From JAPOXR01 sp965219635 (GTDB lineage Bacteria > Pseudomonadota > Alphaproteobacteria > Rhodobacterales > Rhodobacteraceae), in assembly GCA_965219635.1 (NCBI GenBank), contig OZ244783.1, forward strand, positions 3,953,204 to 4,017,203: a stretch of 64,000 nt of DNA, read 5' to 3'. The notes under the pieces were generated by a model, which ran no database searches, was not told the origin of the DNA, and was given only the letters and a program-made list of their open reading frames with translations. The translations under genes and the position numbers were made by a program. Shown one piece after another: positions 8,553 through 17,227 of the stretch. Every line of letters starts with the position of its first letter. The first letter of the stretch is position 1.

Positions 8553-9530
8553 ATGAAACATGTCTGCAAACTCATCACTGGAGCTGCCGCTGCGGCACTG
8601 ATGGTCCCGGCCTCTGCTCTCGCGGCAGAGAAATGGGATATGCCAGCCGGTTATTCTGCCCAGAACTTCATCACCAAGAGCTACATTTCGTTTGCCGAAA
8701 TGGTCACGGAAAACTCCGGCGGCGAGTTGGAGATTGCCGTTCATCCCTCTGGTTCGCTCTACAAGGCATCGGAAATCCTGCGCGCCGTGCGCTCGGGACA
8801 GGTTCCAATCGGAGCCAGATATATGGGTGCTCACGCGTCGGAAGACCCGATCTTCGGCATCGACACTGTGCCGTTCCTGGCCACCAATGGTGATGAGGCA
8901 TGGAAGCTTTACCAGGTCTCAAAGCCGGCTCTTGAAGCAGCCCTTGAAGAGCGTGGCATGAAGCTTCTGTTCACCGCTGTTTGGCCCCCGCAAGGCCTGT
9001 TCGTGAACAAGGAAGTCGAGAGCATCGCCGACATGAACGACGTCAAGTTTCGCGCTTATGACGCCTTGACGACCCGGCTGGCCAGACTGATGGGAGCGGT
9101 TCCCACCAAGACCGAAGCAACCGAAATCGGCCAGGCTTTTTCCACGGGCATTGCGGATAGCATGATTGCATCCGGTGCGATCGGTGTCTTCCAGAAAATG
9201 TGGGACTACGTAGACAACTTCTACGAAGTGAACGCCTGGCTTCCCAAGAGCGCTGTGGTTGTGAATATGGATGCCTGGAACGCACTGGATGACGCCACGA
9301 AGAAGGTGGTGATGGACGCGGCCATGGAAACCGAAAAGGCCGTATGGGCAGCGATGGAACCGGTCAATGAAGGCTACAAGCAGACCATGGCTGACAACGG
9401 CATAAACGTCATCGAACCCAGTGACCAACTCAAGGCCGATTTCAAACGGATAGGAATGATCCTGGGTGACGAATGGGCTGCTGCCGCAGGAGATGCAGGC
9501 GCAGAGGTCATCAAGGCCTATTCGAACTGA
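8553..9530 (+). CDS. TRAP transporter substrate-binding protein (DctP family)
   Basis: A 325-residue periplasmic binding protein with a signal peptide (MKHVCKLITGAAAAALMVP, cleavage near ALA-AEKW). The DctP fold is seen in SGGELEIAVHPSGSLYKASE and in VKFRAYDALTTRLARLMGAVPT, which contains the conserved Arg that binds the substrate carboxylate. ATG 8553 is chosen because GGAAATGG precedes it and the signal peptide starts there. It delivers an organic acid or zwitterion to the DctQM membrane proteins encoded downstream. Confidence 0.9.
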   Translation: MKHVCKLITGAAAAALMVPASALAAEKWDMPAGYSAQNFITKSYISFAEMVTENSGGELEIAVHPSGSLYKASEILRAVRSGQVPIGARYMGAHASEDPIFGIDTVPFLATNGDEAWKLYQVSKPALEAALEERGMKLLFTAVWPPQGLFVNKEVESIADMNDVKFRAYDALTTRLARLMGAVPTKTEATEIGQAFSTGIADSMIASGAIGVFQKMWDYVDNFYEVNAWLPKSAVVVNMDAWNALDDATKKVVMDAAMETEKAVWAAMEPVNEGYKQTMADNGINVIEPSDQLKADFKRIGMILGDEWAAAAGDAGAEVIKAYSN

Positions 9531-9541
9531 ACATTTGGTTG

Positions 9542-9569
9542 GCGGGCTTGTTGTGTACAACTGGCCCGC
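9542..9569 (+). terminator. hairpin between dctP and dctQ, possible attenuator
   Basis: GCGGGC (9542-9547) pairs with GCCCGC (9564-9569), with an inner TTGT/ACAA stem. There is no U-tract. In TRAP and ABC operons such hairpins after the binding-protein gene often stabilise its mRNA or reduce read-through, giving more binding protein than permease. Confidence 0.5.
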
Positions 9570-9590
9570 TTGCCCTGCCGGCCAATAGCC

Positions 9591-10133
9591 ATGGCAATGA
9601 TCTTGAGAGTGGATGCGGCCCTGCACGCGCTTTACCGTTGGTGCGGCTATCTTGCCGGCGTCTTCATCGTTCTCATTGGAGTATTGGTAATCATCAATAT
9701 TGCCAGCCGGATGATGCAGGCATTCGTCCCGGGCATGACGGAAGGGGCAGGCTACTGCATGGCCGCTGCCGGGGCTCTGGGGCTGGCCTACACATTCGGA
9801 GAGCATGGCCACATCCGGGTGACCATGCTGGTCGGTCAACTACGCGGCCGTGCCCGGTTCGGACTCGAGCTGGCGGCGATACTGACGGCAGCGGCTCTCA
9901 GTTGCTATCTCGCCTGGTTCATGGTGCGCATGGTATATGTGTCCTACGATTTCGGTGACCGAAGCGATGGTTCGGACGAGCTGCTCATCTGGATGCCGCA
10001 AGCCCCCATGGCGTTTGGTTTCGTGGTCTTTGCGGTCGCTCTCGTTCATGCGGTGCTTGCTGGATGGGCCAATAAACAGGCCGAACGCGCCGACGGCCCG
10101 GAAAGCACCCGTGTCGGCAATTCAGGGCGCTGA
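9591..10133 (+). CDS. TRAP transporter small permease (DctQ)
   Basis: A 180-residue integral membrane protein with four predicted transmembrane segments, starting near residues 15-40 (YLAGVFIVLIGVLVIINIA). TEGAGYCMAAAGALGLAYTF is the usual DctQ core around helix 2. ATG 9591 is chosen over an upstream TTG because of position and family length. It ends 3 bp before dctM, so the two are probably translationally coupled. Confidence 0.85.
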   Translation: MAMILRVDAALHALYRWCGYLAGVFIVLIGVLVIINIASRMMQAFVPGMTEGAGYCMAAAGALGLAYTFGEHGHIRVTMLVGQLRGRARFGLELAAILTAAALSCYLAWFMVRMVYVSYDFGDRSDGSDELLIWMPQAPMAFGFVVFAVALVHAVLAGWANKQAERADGPESTRVGNSGR

Positions 10134-10136
10134 CTG

Positions 10137-11444
10137 ATGGAACAGATTGCCACGAGCGGAGTGCTGCTTTTGCTGCTCGTGGCCCTTCTCGGTTCGGGCC
10201 TCTGGATCGGGCTATCCCTTCTTGGGGTCGGTATCTTCGCAATGGCCGTCTATACCGGGCGGCCCATCGGCGATGCCATGGCGACGACGATCTGGTCCCA
10301 CACCTCCTTGTGGGGTCTCTCGGCGCTGCCACTGTTTGTGTGGATGGGAGAGATCCTCTTTCGATCGAAGCTCTCTGAAGCGCTATTCTCCGGCTTGTCG
10401 CCGCTGATGCGGCGGCTTCCTGGCGGGTTGTTGCATGTCAATGTGATGGGATGCTCGACTTTTGCGGCCATTTCGGGCTCAAGTGCCGCAACACTGCTGA
10501 CCATCGGCAAGATGACCATGCCGCAGCTCAAGGCGCATGGTTATCCGGATTCCATTTCAGCAGGCACCTTGGCAGGAGCGGGCACTCTTGGCCTCCTGAT
10601 ACCGCCCTCCATCACCATGATCATCTATGGCGTTACGGTACAGGAATCCATCGGGCGACTGTTTATCGCGGGCGTGCTCCCCGGTTTGATGCTGACCGGG
10701 CTGTTTGTCTTGTACATCATGATGTGGGGCGTGTTCACGGAACAGGGCCGCAAGCTGCGGGAGGCGCGGTCAACACTGAAGGAAAAGTTCCAGGGAGTTA
10801 TCAGACTCGCTCCGATCGTTGGGCTGATCGGCGCTGTCATCGGTTCGATTTATGCCGGCATTGCCTCTCCGACCGAAGCTGCAACTCTTGGCGTGATTGG
10901 AGCAATGCTCCTTTCAGCTCTGCAGGGCACGCTGTCAGCGGACACGCTCAAGGCGTCTTTGCTTGGCACGGTCAAGACCACCTCCATGATCATGCTGCTT
11001 CTGGCAGGCTCTGCATTCCTGACACTTGCCATGGGATTTACCGGCTTGCCGCGCCAACTGGCCGACGGGATTGGCGGCCTGAATCTCACCCCGGCCATGC
11101 TGATCGCAGTCTTGACTGTTTTCTATATCTTTCTGGGCTGCTTTCTGGATGGCATCTCCATGATCGTATTGACCATGGCGGTCATCGAACCGCTGGTGAG
11201 GACGGCTGGTATCGACATGATCTGGTTCGGTGTCTTTGTTGTACTGGTCGGCGAAATGGCCTTGATCACGCCGCCGATCGGCTTCAACCTGTTCCTGGTG
11301 GAAAGCATGACCGGGCACGGCATCGGCTTCGTCTCCCGGGCGGCCTTGCCCATGTTCCTTTTGATGCTGCTCGGCGTTGTATTGCTCGTTGCCTTCCCGG
11401 AGATTGCCACCTGGCTTCCCAACGCCATGACCTCGAGAGGTTAG
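10137..11444 (+). CDS. TRAP transporter large permease (DctM)
   Basis: A 435-residue protein with about 12 hydrophobic segments. Family motifs include SALPLFVWMGEILFRS, FAAISGSSAATLLTIGK, GTLGLLIPPSITMIIYGV and GVFVVLVGEMALITPPIGFN. It forms the Na+-coupled transport channel with DctQ. It is the fourth gene of the LysR-controlled operon and is followed after 3 bp by the isomerase-like gene. Confidence 0.92.
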   Translation: MEQIATSGVLLLLLVALLGSGLWIGLSLLGVGIFAMAVYTGRPIGDAMATTIWSHTSLWGLSALPLFVWMGEILFRSKLSEALFSGLSPLMRRLPGGLLHVNVMGCSTFAAISGSSAATLLTIGKMTMPQLKAHGYPDSISAGTLAGAGTLGLLIPPSITMIIYGVTVQESIGRLFIAGVLPGLMLTGLFVLYIMMWGVFTEQGRKLREARSTLKEKFQGVIRLAPIVGLIGAVIGSIYAGIASPTEAATLGVIGAMLLSALQGTLSADTLKASLLGTVKTTSMIMLLLAGSAFLTLAMGFTGLPRQLADGIGGLNLTPAMLIAVLTVFYIFLGCFLDGISMIVLTMAVIEPLVRTAGIDMIWFGVFVVLVGEMALITPPIGFNLFLVESMTGHGIGFVSRAALPMFLLMLLGVVLLVAFPEIATWLPNAMTSRG

Positions 11445-11447
11445 AAA

Positions 11448-12197
11448 TTGAACCGTCCACCAATTGCATATGACTGCGGTCCATATCCAAGAGGCAGGCT
11501 GGCCTTCATCTGCGTGGCCAATGCCGGGCTTACGGAAGGGGAGATGTTCTGGATGCGCCCGCCAGGTGTGGGTTTGAGCTTCACACATGTAAGGATGCAG
11601 ACTGAGTGCACCGTGGCCAGTCTTGCCGGGATGGAGCACGACCTCGATGACGCCTTGTCTGCTTTGGTGCCTGCACGCCATGATGTGGACGTCATTTGCT
11701 ACAATTGCACATCCGGCAGCTTTGTCATCGGCGAGAACAAGATCGTTCGGAAGCTGGAGAGGAACCGGCGCCACGTGATTGGTACAACACTGTTGTCCGG
11801 CGTGGTCGCGGCTTTCCGGGCGTTGGATGTCAGGACGGTCTCAATCGGCACCGCGTATACCCCGGATATCGACGAGTTGGAGAAAAAGTACTTCGAAGAG
11901 CAGGGTTTCAAGGTAATCCACATTGAGGGCCTTGGACTCATGACTGATGTACAGATGAACTGCGTCAGTCCGAGCTTCCTCCATGACTTCGCTCTCTCGC
12001 TCGATCGCCCTGAAGCGGATGCAATCTTCCTGAGTTGTGGAGCCTTGCGCTCACTTGAGGTGATTGAGAGCGTTGAGCGCGAGCTCGGGAAACCTGCAAT
12101 CTGCAGCAACCAGGCGAGTTTTTGGCACTGCCTGCGCCTATGCGGGATTGACGATCAATTGTACGGGTTCGGCCAACTCTTTCGAGAGTTCACGTAA
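11448..12197 (+). CDS. maleate isomerase / arylmalonate decarboxylase family enzyme
   Basis: A 249-residue member of the Asp/Glu racemase superfamily. Two catalytic Cys are visible: CTSGSFVIG (first half) and LSCGALRS (second half), the pattern of maleate cis-trans isomerase and related decarboxylases. The start is TTG at 11448, 3 bp after dctM; no better in-frame start is seen. Being last in an operon with a C-N hydrolase-like M24 protein and a TRAP transporter, it probably acts on the released acid. The exact substrate is unknown. Confidence 0.75.
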   Translation: MNRPPIAYDCGPYPRGRLAFICVANAGLTEGEMFWMRPPGVGLSFTHVRMQTECTVASLAGMEHDLDDALSALVPARHDVDVICYNCTSGSFVIGENKIVRKLERNRRHVIGTTLLSGVVAAFRALDVRTVSIGTAYTPDIDELEKKYFEEQGFKVIHIEGLGLMTDVQMNCVSPSFLHDFALSLDRPEADAIFLSCGALRSLEVIESVERELGKPAICSNQASFWHCLRLCGIDDQLYGFGQLFREFT

Positions 12198-12235
12198 CTG
12201 CCGAATGGCGGCTTCCTGTGCGTGCGCGGCGTGGT

Positions 12236-12265
12236 GCCCGTCATGTTTCACGCAACATAACGGGC
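12236..12265. terminator. bidirectional terminator-like hairpin
   Basis: GCCCGT (12236-12241) pairs with ACGGGC (12260-12265), and ATGTT (12243-12247) with AACAT (12254-12258), separated by one mismatch. It sits between the convergent 3' ends of the isomerase gene and znuA. No U-tract is present on either side. Confidence 0.5.
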
Positions 12266-12299
12266 AGGGTCGGCGGTCCCTGGTTCTACTGGGCTGAAT

Positions 12300-13382
12300 C
12301 TAGCTTTGCGGATCCAGCGCCAGCACAAGGGTTGTCGCATTGTGACGCATCATGTCCAGGTAAGTGGGGGCCGGGCCGTCGGGTCCGGACAATGCTCCAG
12401 GATAGAGCGTGCCACCGATGGCAGCTCCGGTCTCATCAGCAATGCGTTCGAGGAGGCGGGGGTCAGTTATGCTCTCGACGAAGACGGCACGAATGCCGAG
12501 CTCGCGGATTTGCCGGATGAGGCCGGCAACATCCTTTGCGGACGCTTCCGACTCTGTACTCATCCCTTGGGGCGCAAGGAATGTCAGTCCGTAGGCGCGG
12601 CCAAAATACTGGAACGCGTCGTGTGAAGTAACGACGACGCGGCGGTGCTCCGGTAGTCCTGACACCATCCCGCGGATCTCCGCATCAAGTGCCATGATCC
12701 CGGCCCCGCATGTTGCACGATTCCGGTAGAAGTCGGCCTCGTGCTCGGGAGCGGCCTCAACCAGAGCGGCAGTTATGTTGTCAACATAGGTCAGGGCATT
12801 GCGAAGGCTCTGCCAACCATGCGGGTCGAATTCGCCATGGTGATGGTGATCGTGGCCGGCATCGGCTTCCGCATGTTCATCGTGATCATGACCCTCTTCA
12901 GCATGTTCGTCATGCTCATGTTCATGGTCGTGCCCGTCTTCGCCGTGTTCATCGTGATCATCATGACTGTCTTCGGCCATTTCGACATGGTCATCATGAT
13001 CATCGTGGTCATCGTGCTCGTCGTCCAAGGCAATGAGTTCGATGCCGGTTGAAGCCACCACCCGGACACCACTGTAGTCCGAGGCATCAACCAGCCGGTC
13101 GAGCCAACCTTCAAACTCCAGTCCGTTGACAACTAGAACCGTTGCTTCGCTGACGCTCCGCGCATCCGCCGGGTTTGGCTGGTAGACATGAGTATCACCA
13201 TCGGGGCCGACCAGCGTCGTGACGGCGACATGCCCGCCGCCGATACGCTGCACCATGTCGCCGAGGATCGAGAATGTGGCGACCACGGGTATCGGCTCTT
13301 CCAAGTCCGCAATCGCCGGAGCGGCAAGGGACACGGCGAAGAGTGTGGTAACGGATGTCAGGAACGCTTTACTACTGAACAT
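12300..13382 (-). CDS. znuA: zinc ABC transporter substrate-binding protein ZnuA
   Basis: A 360-residue periplasmic cluster A-I (TroA/ZnuA) binding protein with an N-terminal signal sequence. Zn ligands fit the family: a His in DGDTHVYQP, His in FDPHGWQSLRN and the later HDAFQYFGRAYGL. Between about residues 128 and 192 lies a long His/Asp/Glu-rich loop, typical of ZnuA proteins that collect zinc; it is unusually long here. It is the last gene of zur-znuCBA and is 11 bp downstream of znuB. It should be expressed under zinc starvation. Confidence 0.93.
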   Translation of the reverse strand: MFSSKAFLTSVTTLFAVSLAAPAIADLEEPIPVVATFSILGDMVQRIGGGHVAVTTLVGPDGDTHVYQPNPADARSVSEATVLVVNGLEFEGWLDRLVDASDYSGVRVVASTGIELIALDDEHDDHDDHDDHVEMAEDSHDDHDEHGEDGHDHEHEHDEHAEEGHDHDEHAEADAGHDHHHHGEFDPHGWQSLRNALTYVDNITAALVEAAPEHEADFYRNRATCGAGIMALDAEIRGMVSGLPEHRRVVVTSHDAFQYFGRAYGLTFLAPQGMSTESEASAKDVAGLIRQIRELGIRAVFVESITDPRLLERIADETGAAIGGTLYPGALSGPDGPAPTYLDMMRHNATTLVLALDPQS

Positions 13383-13393
13383 TGAAACTCCTT

Positions 13394-14263
13394 TCAGGCT
13401 TCGAGAGGTTGGCGCGGGAAGACCCGCCCGGTGAGTCCCCCCACTGGCCCGAAGATCAACGACAGCGCGTAGACGAAACCTGCGACAAGAATGATCGTCG
13501 GCCCGGTAGGCAGGCTAAAGTGGTAGGAAAGAAGGAGGCCGCTCAGACTCGAGAGCATAGCGATCAAGGCCGCAATGGTGATCAGTGCGCTGATGCCAAC
13601 TGCCCAAAAGCGAGAGGCGGCAGCCGGCAGGATCATGATGCCGACAGCCATCAGTGTGCCAAGTGCGTGAAAGCCCGCCACCAGGTTCAGCACGACGAGG
13701 GCAAGAAACGTGAAATGGGTCAAGGCGCTGAGGCCACTGACCGAGCGCAGAAACTGCGGATCAGCGCATTCGAGCACAAGCGGGCGGAACAGGGCTGCAA
13801 GTGTCAAGGCCGAAATGCTGGCGATGGAGCAAAGCAGAACCAGTGTAGCGTCGTCGACCGCAAGCACGGTCCCGAAGAGCACATGCATCAGATCCACATT
13901 GCTGCCTCGGGTGGAAACGATCAGCACGCCCAACGCCAGCGAGATCAGGTAGAAGGCCGCGAGGCTGGCGTCCTCGCGCAACGCAGTGACGCGGGTCACA
14001 AAACCCGCCATGAGCGCGACTGCCATGCCTGCGATCAGCCCGCCAATCGTCATCGCTCCGAGAGAAAAGCCCGCCACGAGAAAACCAACGGCCGCACCCG
14101 GAAGGATTGCATGTGCCATTGCGTCACCAGTCAGGCTCATGCGGCGCAGCATCAGAAAAACTCCAACTGGTGTTGCGCCAACCGAGATAGCAAGGCAGCC
14201 CACCAGCGCGCGCCGCATGAAGCCGTAATCGGCAAACGGCTCAACGATGGTCTCCCAAATCAT
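13394..14263 (-). CDS. znuB: zinc ABC transporter permease ZnuB
   Basis: A 289-residue ABC-3 family permease with about 8-9 hydrophobic helices. The motif MSLTGDAMAHAILPGAAVGF matches the usual SLxGDAxSHAxLPG coupling region. The ATG at 14263 overlaps the znuC stop (ATGA) and removes an upstream extension that only lies in znuC. It carries Zn2+ from ZnuA across the inner membrane. Confidence 0.92.
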   Translation of the reverse strand: MIWETIVEPFADYGFMRRALVGCLAISVGATPVGVFLMLRRMSLTGDAMAHAILPGAAVGFLVAGFSLGAMTIGGLIAGMAVALMAGFVTRVTALREDASLAAFYLISLALGVLIVSTRGSNVDLMHVLFGTVLAVDDATLVLLCSIASISALTLAALFRPLVLECADPQFLRSVSGLSALTHFTFLALVVLNLVAGFHALGTLMAVGIMILPAAASRFWAVGISALITIAALIAMLSSLSGLLLSYHFSLPTGPTIILVAGFVYALSLIFGPVGGLTGRVFPRQPLEA

Positions 14264-15003
14264 GCGGCGTCTCGTACGCATGTATGCGGGGGGCCAGAGC
14301 AGGCCTCGCACATCTGACGCGCGCGAAACTGGTTCTCAGTCGTCAACACCTGTGCAGTTGGGCCATGGGCGACGAGTTCGCGGGCCATCATCAGTGTATG
14401 AGGGAAATGGAGTCGTACCAAGTCCAGGTCGTGCAAGACGGCGATGACCGTGCGGCCCTCGCCGTGCCAGCGCCGTATCACGCCGATCAGGTCTGCCATG
14501 GTCCTGGCGTCAACTGCGGTGAAGGGTTCGTCCAACAGCACAAGTCGCGCGTCTTGCAGCAGCAAGCGGGCGAAGAGTGCGCGCTGGATCTGGCCGCCCG
14601 AGAGTGACCCTATCGGCCGCCTCTCGAACCCTTCAAGGCCCACCGCTGCAATCGCCTCGGCAACCCGCTTCCGATGACGGTCCCAGATGCCCGCAAAGGG
14701 ACCAATCTCGTGCCAAAGCCCCATCGCCACGAGGTCGGCAACCACGATCGGGAAAGACCGTTCGATGTCCGACTGCTGCGGCAGGTAGGCAATGTCATCC
14801 CGCGCGATCCCATCAAACGCAATCCGGCCTTCGAGCGGCCGAAGTGAACCGTTCACCCCCTTCAGTACAGTGGATTTGCCGGCCCCATTCGGCCTGACGA
14901 TAGCAGTCAAGCTGCCCTCGGCGATCTTGCCGCACAGGCGTTGTACGGCCGGGTGCCGATCATATCCGAGCGTCAGGTCCTGAAACTCCAGAGCGAAGGT
15001 CAT
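14260..15003 (-). CDS. znuC: zinc ABC transporter ATP-binding protein ZnuC
   Basis: A 247-residue ABC ATPase. The Walker A reads RPNGAGKST, where the common Gly/Pro start is altered to Arg-Pro. The signature is LSGGQIQRA and the Walker B is LVLLDEPFTAVD. The start ATG is at 15003; the longer frame upstream has no family similarity. It is coupled to znuB by a 4-bp overlap. It energises zinc uptake. Confidence 0.92.
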   Translation of the reverse strand: MTFALEFQDLTLGYDRHPAVQRLCGKIAEGSLTAIVRPNGAGKSTVLKGVNGSLRPLEGRIAFDGIARDDIAYLPQQSDIERSFPIVVADLVAMGLWHEIGPFAGIWDRHRKRVAEAIAAVGLEGFERRPIGSLSGGQIQRALFARLLLQDARLVLLDEPFTAVDARTMADLIGVIRRWHGEGRTVIAVLHDLDLVRLHFPHTLMMARELVAHGPTAQVLTTENQFRARQMCEACSGPPHTCVRDAA

Positions 15004-15230
15004 TGCCACCCCAGTGTTGCTGTCGCCCAAAAGAACGCGACCCAGAGCGCGGCTACGATCAAGGCCGTCCCTAGCAGCCTGTGAACAGCTCCGGCTTGCA
15101 GCAGCCGGATTGGATGCCTGTGCCGCCCGTTCATGCGAGCATTCTGTGCCGTGCGGCGGCAATCATTGCGAGCCGCGGCGGCGCTCCATACGGATACCGG
15201 TTCCTCACGGATAACGTTCCTCGTCCGGAT

Positions 15231-15740
15231 TTAGGCTGGGCTGGTTTCTGCGCACTGCGCGCATGTGCCCTCGACCTCAATCGTGCGGCGTTTCATGACA
15301 AACCCGAAGGAGGCGGCATCCTCGGCGAGCAGTCCTCCGATACGCTGATCCTCGATTTCGACCGATGACCTGCAGCGGTTGCAGATGAAGAACAGGCAAT
15401 CGTGGTCGCGCTCGGGATGGAGGCATGGGACATACGCGTTCAGGCTTTCGATTTTGGAAACGAGGCCCTGCTCCATCAGGAAATCAAGCGCCCGGTACAC
15501 AGTCGGCGGTCCAACCGGTCGAGAATCCTTGGGTTTGACAGCTTCGATCAGTTCGTAGGCGCCCTTCGGCCGGCCGCTTGCCCAGAGCAGTTCCAGAATG
15601 CGCCTCCGAAGCCTGGTCATCCGGACGCCGCGTCTCTCGCAGATCCAATCTGCGAGCGCGAGCCGTTCTCGAGGTGTGTGCTTTCCGCGGCAATCCGTGC
15701 CGTTGCAGGGCTTGGGTTGGGCAGCCGGCTTCGTGATCAT
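15231..15740 (-). CDS. zur: zinc uptake regulator Zur (Fur family)
   Basis: A 169-residue Fur-family repressor. A winged helix is seen (TRLRRRILELLWASGRPKGA, PPTVYRALDFLMEQGLVSKI), with metal sites CLHPERDHDCLFFICNRC and a C-terminal CAQC. ATG 15740 follows a GAGGACAG ribosome-binding site; a longer frame reads into the operator. It is first in the order zur-znuC-znuB-znuA, with a 227-bp gap to znuC that may hold a second promoter. It represses zinc import when zinc is plentiful. Confidence 0.9.
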   Translation of the reverse strand: MITKPAAQPKPCNGTDCRGKHTPRERLALADWICERRGVRMTRLRRRILELLWASGRPKGAYELIEAVKPKDSRPVGPPTVYRALDFLMEQGLVSKIESLNAYVPCLHPERDHDCLFFICNRCRSSVEIEDQRIGGLLAEDAASFGFVMKRRTIEVEGTCAQCAETSPA

Positions 15741-15764
15741 CTGCCTGTCCTCGAGAATCAAGAA

Positions 15765-15784
15765 TGCAACAATATAACATTGCA
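15765..15784. promoter_or_regulatory. Zur box upstream of zur
   Basis: TGCAACAATATAACATTGCA is a near-perfect palindrome 25 bp upstream of the zur start. It resembles Zur boxes of alphaproteobacteria (AT-rich dyads around ATGTTATA). Autoregulation of zur-znuCBA by zinc-loaded Zur is inferred. Confidence 0.7.
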
Positions 15785-16294
15785 TAATTTGGCTTGCAAC
15801 AGTGCGCCTTCCGGGCAACTCCCATCCGAAGCAACCAGAAATCGAAGACCGGTTCCATCATGATACCATTGCCCATACGGCAACGACTCCGGCAGGATTT
15901 GCCTGCCGGGCACCATTTGGCGGGTCATTTATTCGTTGTCCGGTTGGTAACTGAATCAAGAGTCGTGGGCGGAATACCAACTCTCGCTATCGGCCGCGAT
16001 GATGTCGCACTGGTCAAATGAGGCGCCGGAAGGACTCCAATTCAGTGACGAAGTGATCGCATTCAAGACGAATGATACTGATCCGGGCGATTTTTTGCTC
16101 GGATTGTATAAGGTGTGTCTTGGTCCCCAATCTGCTTGCATGTTGCTGACCGGGGGGCGATGTCTCGGTTAGTGATCCCAACGAGACGGTTCCCGATGCC
16201 GCACAATTCCAATCTGTTCGGCGACAATCCAAGTGAGAATCCGCGTTGCCCCATCTGAAATGTTCCCCCGTAATATCACCAAGAGAGTGTTCCA
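15785..16294. other. no gene recognised
   Basis: About 500 bp between the Zur box and the selD remnant. A minus-strand frame of about 100 codons (16014-16316) has no family signature. No RNA or repeat is recognised. Confidence 0.4.
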
Positions 16295-16309
16295 ATGTGG
16301 AAGATAAGC

Positions 16310-16770
16310 ATGACAACGCGGGATGAACACGTCAGTGCGCTGGCACGACGATATCGTGCAGGCTGTACCGATGTGACAGGTTTCGGGTTAATCGGGCACT
16401 TGGTGGAAAACTTGCGGGCAAGCGGCGTGAGTGCACAATTATCTTTGGATAAAACCCCATTGCTGGATGGCGCACTGGAATTGCCAAAGAAAGGTATTAC
16501 CAGCTCACTGTGTCGTCAAAATCCGAAAGCGCTCAAGGCGTTTTCTGTCCCTGAGACGGTGGCAAATGATCAGCGTTTTGCCCTGTTGTTTGATCCGCAA
16601 ACCCGCGGTGAATTGCTTGCAGGCGTCAGGGCCTCAGAATTGAAAGTATTGAAAAACTCTGACCCTGAGTGTTGGGTTTTTGGGCAGGTTCGGGCAATGG
16701 CCGAAGGAAGTGATTGGGATTTGGGGGTAAAGTTGAGCAAGCGCTTGCCACTTCTGCAGGTCTTAGCTCT
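16310..16770 (+). pseudogene. selD: selD remnant (C-terminal part of selenophosphate synthetase)
   Basis: One frame gives CTDVTGFGLIGHLVENLRAS, then KTPLLDGAL, GITSSL and FDPQTRGELLAGV. These are hallmarks of the C-terminal half of selenide, water dikinase (usual ADVTGFGLxGHL and DPQTSGGLL). The N-terminal half with the catalytic Cys/Sec and Lys is missing, and similarity fades after about 16720, so it cannot be functional. SelD would supply selenophosphate to SelA; an intact gene must lie elsewhere. Base use is more A/T-rich than the flanks. Confidence 0.75.
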
Positions 16771-16794
16771 GGCGACAAGACTATTCTGCATTTT

Positions 16795-17035
16795 GTTACA
16801 GGTATGCCAAGAGCCGTGTCGCCGCTCAGGACAGCGATACGGACCTGCAATTCGACAACCTGACCATTGAAATCCCGAGCCATCAATGACGCGACGAGCA
16901 GTCTACTAACCGGCGGTGCCTTCGGATAGCGCATGTCACGAGAGGTTGCTCAAAACGCGTCTGCGGTGGCGTCCAAATAATCGCAGGATCAAACCAGTTG
17001 GTCAGTGATCCGTGTCTCCTCAGTGCCTAGGTGTA
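16795..17035 (+). repeat. dispersed repeat R2, copy 1
   Basis: Degenerate copy of a ~250-300 bp segment also found at 40290-40690 (minus), 46005-46340 and 49236-49530. One frame encodes RVAAQDSDTDLQFDNLTIEI followed by PSHQ and a stop, the conserved C-terminus of an unidentified protein. The shared DNA continues past that stop into a second, broken reading frame. Confidence 0.7.
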
Positions 17036-17227
17036 AGCCGGACACGATGACACGGCCGAGCGAATGAACCTCGAAGCTACGTTATCGAAACTCGAGCCAT
17101 ACTTGGACCAACGAGCGTTGCTTCCGGTGCTTATCCGGGGCAGAATCTCAAGGGTTATCGCTGATCTCCCGATCGAGATTCGAACGCAAAATTTGACGGT
17201 ACGCCCGGCGAGATGAGGAACACCGCA

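Noticed and set aside
8919..9839. 306-codon minus-strand frame, His/Gly-rich
   Set aside because: Antisense shadow of the dctP/dctQ genes, which have signal peptide, family motifs and ribosome-binding sites.
10451..11473. 340-codon plus-strand frame rich in His, Arg and Trp
   Set aside because: Out-of-frame shadow of dctM; composition is typical of a shifted membrane-protein frame.
12710..13052. Hydrophobic or basic frames across 12.7-13.1 kb on both strands
   Set aside because: They are shifted readings of the repetitive His/Asp codons in the ZnuA metal-rich loop.
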